Shown piece after piece: positions 60,834 through 64,000 of a DNA stretch of 64,000 nucleotides (the first letter of the stretch is position 1; each line of letters opens with the position of its first letter). Source of the stretch: Haladaptatus cibarius D43 (GTDB lineage: Archaea > Halobacteriota > Halobacteria > Halobacteriales > Haladaptataceae). The notes under the pieces are model-generated. The model searched no databases. It was not told where the DNA came from and saw only the letters and a program-made list of their open reading frames with translations. The position numbers and the translations under genes are program-made. The DNA lies in assembly GCF_000710615.1 (NCBI RefSeq), contig NZ_JDTH01000002.1, positions 302,082 through 366,081 on the forward strand. Direction: 5' to 3'.

Positions 60834-60960
60834 ATGCACCGACGTATTTATACACCGATGGCATAAAAATTTTCTAGAAGTGTCTAGAATAAAAACACGT
60901 GGCTAACGTGTGTAGCTGAAGAGTAACGACGGTATTGTGGTTTACTTCTTGCAATCAGAT

Positions 60961-61161
60961 TCAATCGCGTTTCGAAAAGTTGCTTTCGAATGCGACGCCG
61001 AACACGACTCCGAGTGCCACTCCGACCGCGAGATTATCCATCGCCACGCCGATTGCGACGCCCAGACCGATACCGAGGCCCATACCGGCACCCGATTGTG
61101 TCCCGTCCTCGCCCTCTTCGCCATCGGTTCCGGGGTTGTTCGTATTTGCAGTTCGAACCAT
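60961..61161 (-). CDS. Small glycine-zipper membrane peptide (copy 1)
   Basis: A 66-residue peptide. An acidic Asn/Gly-rich N-terminus (MVRTANTNNPGTDGEEGEDG) precedes two Gly-zipper helices, GMGLGIGLGVAIGVAMDNLA and VGVALGVVFGVAFES, with GxxxG spacing. There is no Sec signal. It is a tandem duplicate of the gene at 61225, including similar upstream DNA (GAAACAGCTATCGTT against GAACAGTTATGTTCG, both leading to AAGTATGGTTCGAAC-type starts). Confidence 0.6.
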   Translation of the reverse strand: MVRTANTNNPGTDGEEGEDGTQSGAGMGLGIGLGVAIGVAMDNLAVGVALGVVFGVAFESNFSKRD

Positions 61162-61224
61162 ACTTCATTACTTGCGATGGGCAACGATAGCTGTTTCCGA
61201 TGAATTAGAATAGTCCATCGTTTG

Positions 61225-61422
61225 TCATCGGTTCGACAACCCGGCACCGATTGCGACACCGACTCCCATTCCAATTGCTATTCCAAGGGCAAGGTTGTCC
61301 ATCGCAACGCCGAGTGCGGTGCCGATGCCAGCACCGAGCGCGATACCGACACCCATCATTTGTCCGTCTTCGCTATCCGAGTCGTCGTTGCCGTTCCCGT
61401 TAGTATCAGCAGTTCGAACCAT
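61225..61422 (-). CDS. Small glycine-zipper membrane peptide (copy 2)
   Basis: A 65-residue peptide related to copy 1: MVRTADTNGNGNDDSDSEDG, then GVGIALGAGIGTALGVAMDN and LALGIAIGMGVGVAIGAGLS. The shared core is GVAMDNLA(L/V)G(I/V)A. GxxxG helices can insert in membranes and dimerise, as in two-peptide bacteriocins, but many benign Gly-zipper proteins exist. It is divergent from the CitE gene. Confidence 0.6.
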   Translation of the reverse strand: MVRTADTNGNGNDDSDSEDGQMMGVGIALGAGIGTALGVAMDNLALGIAIGMGVGVAIGAGLSNR

Positions 61423-61494
61423 ACTCACTCATTGACGGAACCGAACATAACTGTTCCCGGTGGGTTGAAATCGCGCCTCCACGTCACCTCGCAT

Positions 61495-62349
61495 ATGCTA
61501 CGACGAAGCGTCATGTTCACGCCGGGTGACCGTCCCGAGATGATGCGCAAAGCGCCCGACGCGGGGGCAGACGTAATCGTATTCGATTTGGAAGATGCGG
61601 TCGCACCAGAGCGAAAGGACGAGGCCCGAGAGGCGATTTGTGACGTACTTACCGACCCTGATTTCGATCCCGATTGTGAGGTCTGTGTCCGCGTTAATCC
61701 GGCAGGTGTCACCGCGGACGACGACCTGCGAGGAATCGCGGTAGGGGCCGACGCGCTCGATTCGGTCATGCTCCCGAAAACGGGATCTGCGGACGACGTG
61801 GAAACGCTCTCCCGTCTGCTCTCCGAACACGATTGTGACGTTCCGGTTCTCGCGCTGGTCGAAACCGCCCGCGGTGTGCTCAACGCGGGCGAAATTGGCG
61901 CTGAACCGGCAACCGACGCGCTCGTGTTCGGTGCCGAAGACCTTTCTGCTGACATCGGCGCGACCCGAACCGACGAGGGAACCGAGGTGCTCTACGCCCG
62001 CGAACACGTCGTGTTGGCCGCGAGCGCAACCGGTGTGGACGCCATCGACACAGTTTACACCGATTTCGGGGACAGCGAAGGCCTATCCGAGGAAACCGAG
62101 TTCGCCATCCAACTCGGCTACGACGGGAAGATGGCGATTCATCCGGCGCAGGTGTCGCCTATCAACGATGCGTTCACGCCCGATTCGAAACAGGTCGAGT
62201 GGGCGGAAACAGTGCTGTCGGCGAAGGCCGAGGCTGACGCCGAAGGACGCGGCGTCTTTCAGGTCGATGGGGAGATGATTGATGCGCCGCTCATCGCGCA
62301 GGCCGAGCGCATTCTGGAATACGCGCACGCTGACGGATCTGCCGAGTAG
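61495..62349 (+). CDS. citE: HpcH/HpaI aldolase (CitE-like lyase)
   Basis: A 284-residue enzyme of the citrate lyase beta-like family: VMFTPGDRPEMMRKAPDAGA, DVIVFDLEDAVAPERKDEAR, VRVNPAGVTADDDLRGIAVG, and LVFGAEDLSADIG plus KMAIHPAQV late. Family members cleave or form malyl- or citramalyl-CoA types of bonds. In haloarchaea CitE-like enzymes serve as beta-methylmalyl-CoA lyases or malyl-CoA hydrolases of the methylaspartate cycle; that role would fit the two GDH genes here, but is inference. Confidence 0.8.
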   Translation: MLRRSVMFTPGDRPEMMRKAPDAGADVIVFDLEDAVAPERKDEAREAICDVLTDPDFDPDCEVCVRVNPAGVTADDDLRGIAVGADALDSVMLPKTGSADDVETLSRLLSEHDCDVPVLALVETARGVLNAGEIGAEPATDALVFGAEDLSADIGATRTDEGTEVLYAREHVVLAASATGVDAIDTVYTDFGDSEGLSEETEFAIQLGYDGKMAIHPAQVSPINDAFTPDSKQVEWAETVLSAKAEADAEGRGVFQVDGEMIDAPLIAQAERILEYAHADGSAE

Positions 62350-62442
62350 CATCTGCCTCGGTAACACCTTAAATAATATTAAGAATAATAGTTTATCCCA
62401 ATTTCGCCACGCTTAACAGGGGGTGGGTGGGAGTCACAAACC

Positions 62443-63699
62443 ATGTCCGAACAAGCGAATCCATTCGAGAGTCTGCAGGAGCAAATCGATGATGCGGCCG
62501 AATACATCGACGCGTCTCCCGACGTTCTCGAACGGCTCAAGCACCCCGAGCGCGTGCTCGAAACGAACCTCTCCGTCGAGATGGACGACGGTTCTATCGA
62601 GGTGTTCAAAGCGTTCCGCTCGCAGTTTAACGGCGACCGCGGCCCGTACAAAGGTGGTATCCGCTACCACCCCAACGTCAGCCGCGACGAAGTGAAAGCG
62701 CTCTCCGGGTGGATGGTGTACAAAACCGCCGTCGTAGACATCCCCTACGGTGGCGGCAAGGGTGGCATTGTCATCGACCCCGCCGAGTACAGCGAGGCGG
62801 AACTGGAGCGAGTCACGCGGTCATTTGCGAAGGAACTCCGACCGATTATCGGCGAAGACCGGGACATCCCCGCACCGGACGTGAACACCGGCCAGCGCGA
62901 GATGAACTGGATAAAGGACACGTACGAGACGCTCGAAAACACGACGGCACCGGGCGTCATCACCGGCAAGGCGCTCGACTCCGGCGGCAGTGAGGGTCGT
63001 GTCGAAGCGACCGGTCGCTCGACCATGCTCACCGCCCGCGAGGCCTTCGACTACCTCGGCAAGGAGATGGAAGGCACAACTGTGGCAGTGCAGGGCTACG
63101 GCAACGCTGGCTGGATTGCTGCGAAACTCCTCGAAAATCTCGGTGCGAAAATCGTCGCCGTTTCGGATTCGAGCGGCGCGGTCTACAACGACGACGGTCT
63201 CCACGCCATCGACGTGAAAGACCACAAGAACGAGACAGGCAGTGTTTCGGACTACGCTGGCGCGAGCGAAGAGATGAGCAACGAAGATCTGCTCACGTTG
63301 GACGTTGACCTGCTCGTTCCCGCCGCGCTGGAGAACGCAATCGACGGCGACCTCGCACAGGACGTGCAGGCAGATATCGTCGTAGAGGCCGCGAACGGCC
63401 CACTGACGCCGGACGCCGACGACGTGCTCACCGAGCGCGATGTCCACGTCTTCCCCGACATCCTCGCCAACGCGGGCGGCGTGACGGTGTCGTACTTCGA
63501 ATGGGTGCAGAACCGCCAGCGATTCTACTGGGACGAAGAACGCGTCAACGACGAACTGGAAAGCATCATCGTCTCCTCGTTCGACGACCTGACGGACGCC
63601 TACGAGGAACACGACCTGCCGAACTTCCGCACCGCGGCCTACGTCGTCTCCCTCCAGCGCGTCATCGACGCGTTCGAAGAAGGCGGAAACTGGCCCTAG
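62443..63699 (+). CDS. gdhA: Glutamate dehydrogenase (second copy)
   Basis: A 418-residue GDH. Start [56 protein letters not shown] with the catalytic Lys, [20 protein letters not shown] and [20 protein letters not shown] follow. A TATA-like AGTTTATCCC at about 62389 lies roughly 54 bases upstream. Different central and C-terminal sequences from the first copy suggest distinct regulation or cofactor use. Confidence 0.9.
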   Translation: MSEQANPFESLQEQIDDAAEYIDASPDVLERLKHPERVLETNLSVEMDDGSIEVFKAFRSQFNGDRGPYKGGIRYHPNVSRDEVKALSGWMVYKTAVVDIPYGGGKGGIVIDPAEYSEAELERVTRSFAKELRPIIGEDRDIPAPDVNTGQREMNWIKDTYETLENTTAPGVITGKALDSGGSEGRVEATGRSTMLTAREAFDYLGKEMEGTTVAVQGYGNAGWIAAKLLENLGAKIVAVSDSSGAVYNDDGLHAIDVKDHKNETGSVSDYAGASEEMSNEDLLTLDVDLLVPAALENAIDGDLAQDVQADIVVEAANGPLTPDADDVLTERDVHVFPDILANAGGVTVSYFEWVQNRQRFYWDEERVNDELESIIVSSFDDLTDAYEEHDLPNFRTAAYVVSLQRVIDAFEEGGNWP

Positions 63700-64000
63700 A
63701 TACGAACTGGCGTAAAGTGGATTTTCTTTGCTTTTGGCTCGTGTAGTTTCGAGAAACCAGACGAGAGGCTATTTCGGGGATTCGAACTGCATCCAGCGTG
63801 CCGCTAGATAGACCCGACAACACATACCGCCACCGCCAGTGTCCCCACTCCTCCCCGCCAGCGCGGAAATGCGCTCGCGCCTCACTTCGTTCGTGCTCAC
63901 GGCTTCGCCGTTCGCAATCGAGGCGACTGTGTCGCCTCGTACCCCTCGCGCGAATCGCGCTGGCGCACCCTTGCAGTTAGTCAATCAAGCGATGTGGCGC
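63700..64000. other. 301-bp end region, non-coding, mostly dispersed repeat
   Basis: After the gdh stop there is AT-rich DNA to about 63820 without a supported gene, followed by the repeat copy that runs off the window end. Confidence 0.55.
63825..64000 (+). repeat. Dispersed hairpin repeat, second subfamily (copy E, cut by window end)
   Basis: It has ACCGCCACCGCCAGTGTCCC, CACTCCTCCCCGCCAGCGCG and, at the end, CAATCAAGCGATGTGGCGC, matching the left part of copy D. Two perfect hairpins lie inside: ACGGC/GCCGT around TTC at 63899-63911, and CGAGGCGAC/GTCGCCTCG around TGT at 63919-63939. The element probably continues beyond base 64000 with an inverted main-family copy as in D. Confidence 0.7.

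Overview
The window is a chromosomal stretch of a halophilic archaeon (class Halobacteria). The evidence is the strongly acidic proteins, GC-rich codon use, TATA-type promoters close to start codons with mostly short or absent leaders, and lineage-typical genes: archaeal S-adenosylmethionine synthetase, 20S proteasome alpha subunit, RNase P proteins Rnp2 and Rnp3, diadenylate cyclase DacZ, archaeal aldolase, PccB/PccX carboxylase, many DUF-type haloarchaeal proteins and a gas vesicle cluster. The exact genus cannot be decided from the sequence alone.

Layout. 1-8.8 kb: end of a HAD phosphatase, a TIM-barrel isomerase, an MDR oxidoreductase, an SDR, two sodium:amino-acid type symporters and a propionyl/acetyl-CoA carboxylase pair. 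8.8-21.3 kb: a frameshifted methyltransferase, a PadR regulator, the dacZ-mscS operon, an acyltransferase, purD, a YyaL-type DUF255 protein, thioredoxin and cysteine synthase. 21.3-32 kb: phosphatase, CBS protein, thiI, methionine adenosyltransferase, CYTH protein, a membrane protein gene carrying an in-frame TAG, nnrDE, moaC, HxlR regulator, hflX. 32.2-38.7 kb: gas vesicle locus in four transcription units (gvpO1-gvpA1 leftward; gvpO2-unknown rightward; gvpA2 leftward; gvpFGHIJKLM rightward), with a FUN14 protein gene at its left edge. 38.8-48.8 kb: PRC-like protein, AI-2E family transporter, SBDS-psmA-rnp2 and methyltransferase-rnp3, a squalene/phytoene synthase, 3-hydroxyacyl-CoA dehydrogenase. 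48.9-64 kb: aldolase-FBPase gluconeogenic pair, a very large secreted repeat protein, a second carboxyltransferase carrying an N-terminal PccX-like segment, a PQQ-like beta-propeller, two glutamate dehydrogenases, and between them a Cys-rich exported peptide, two duplicated glycine-zipper peptides and a CitE-like lyase.

Between genes there is a family of dispersed, non-coding, structured repeats (near 2.5, 10.0, 21.9, 43.5 and 63.8 kb). They share conserved boxes flanking a hairpin whose sequence differs from copy to copy while pairing is kept.

Most striking candidates for undescribed biology: the dispersed hairpin repeats; the secreted 23-residue Gln/Ala/Gly repeat protein; the cluster of tiny exported or membrane peptides at 60.6-61.4 kb; and the rearranged gas vesicle locus, which has two gvpA and two gvpO genes, one GvpO with a Cys/His N-terminal module, and no recognisable gvpN, gvpC, gvpD or gvpE. 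Three genes look broken (8834-9666, 20178-20512, 25767-26351). Two of these breaks fit the loss of one base in the same short motif, which raises the question of systematic sequence error.
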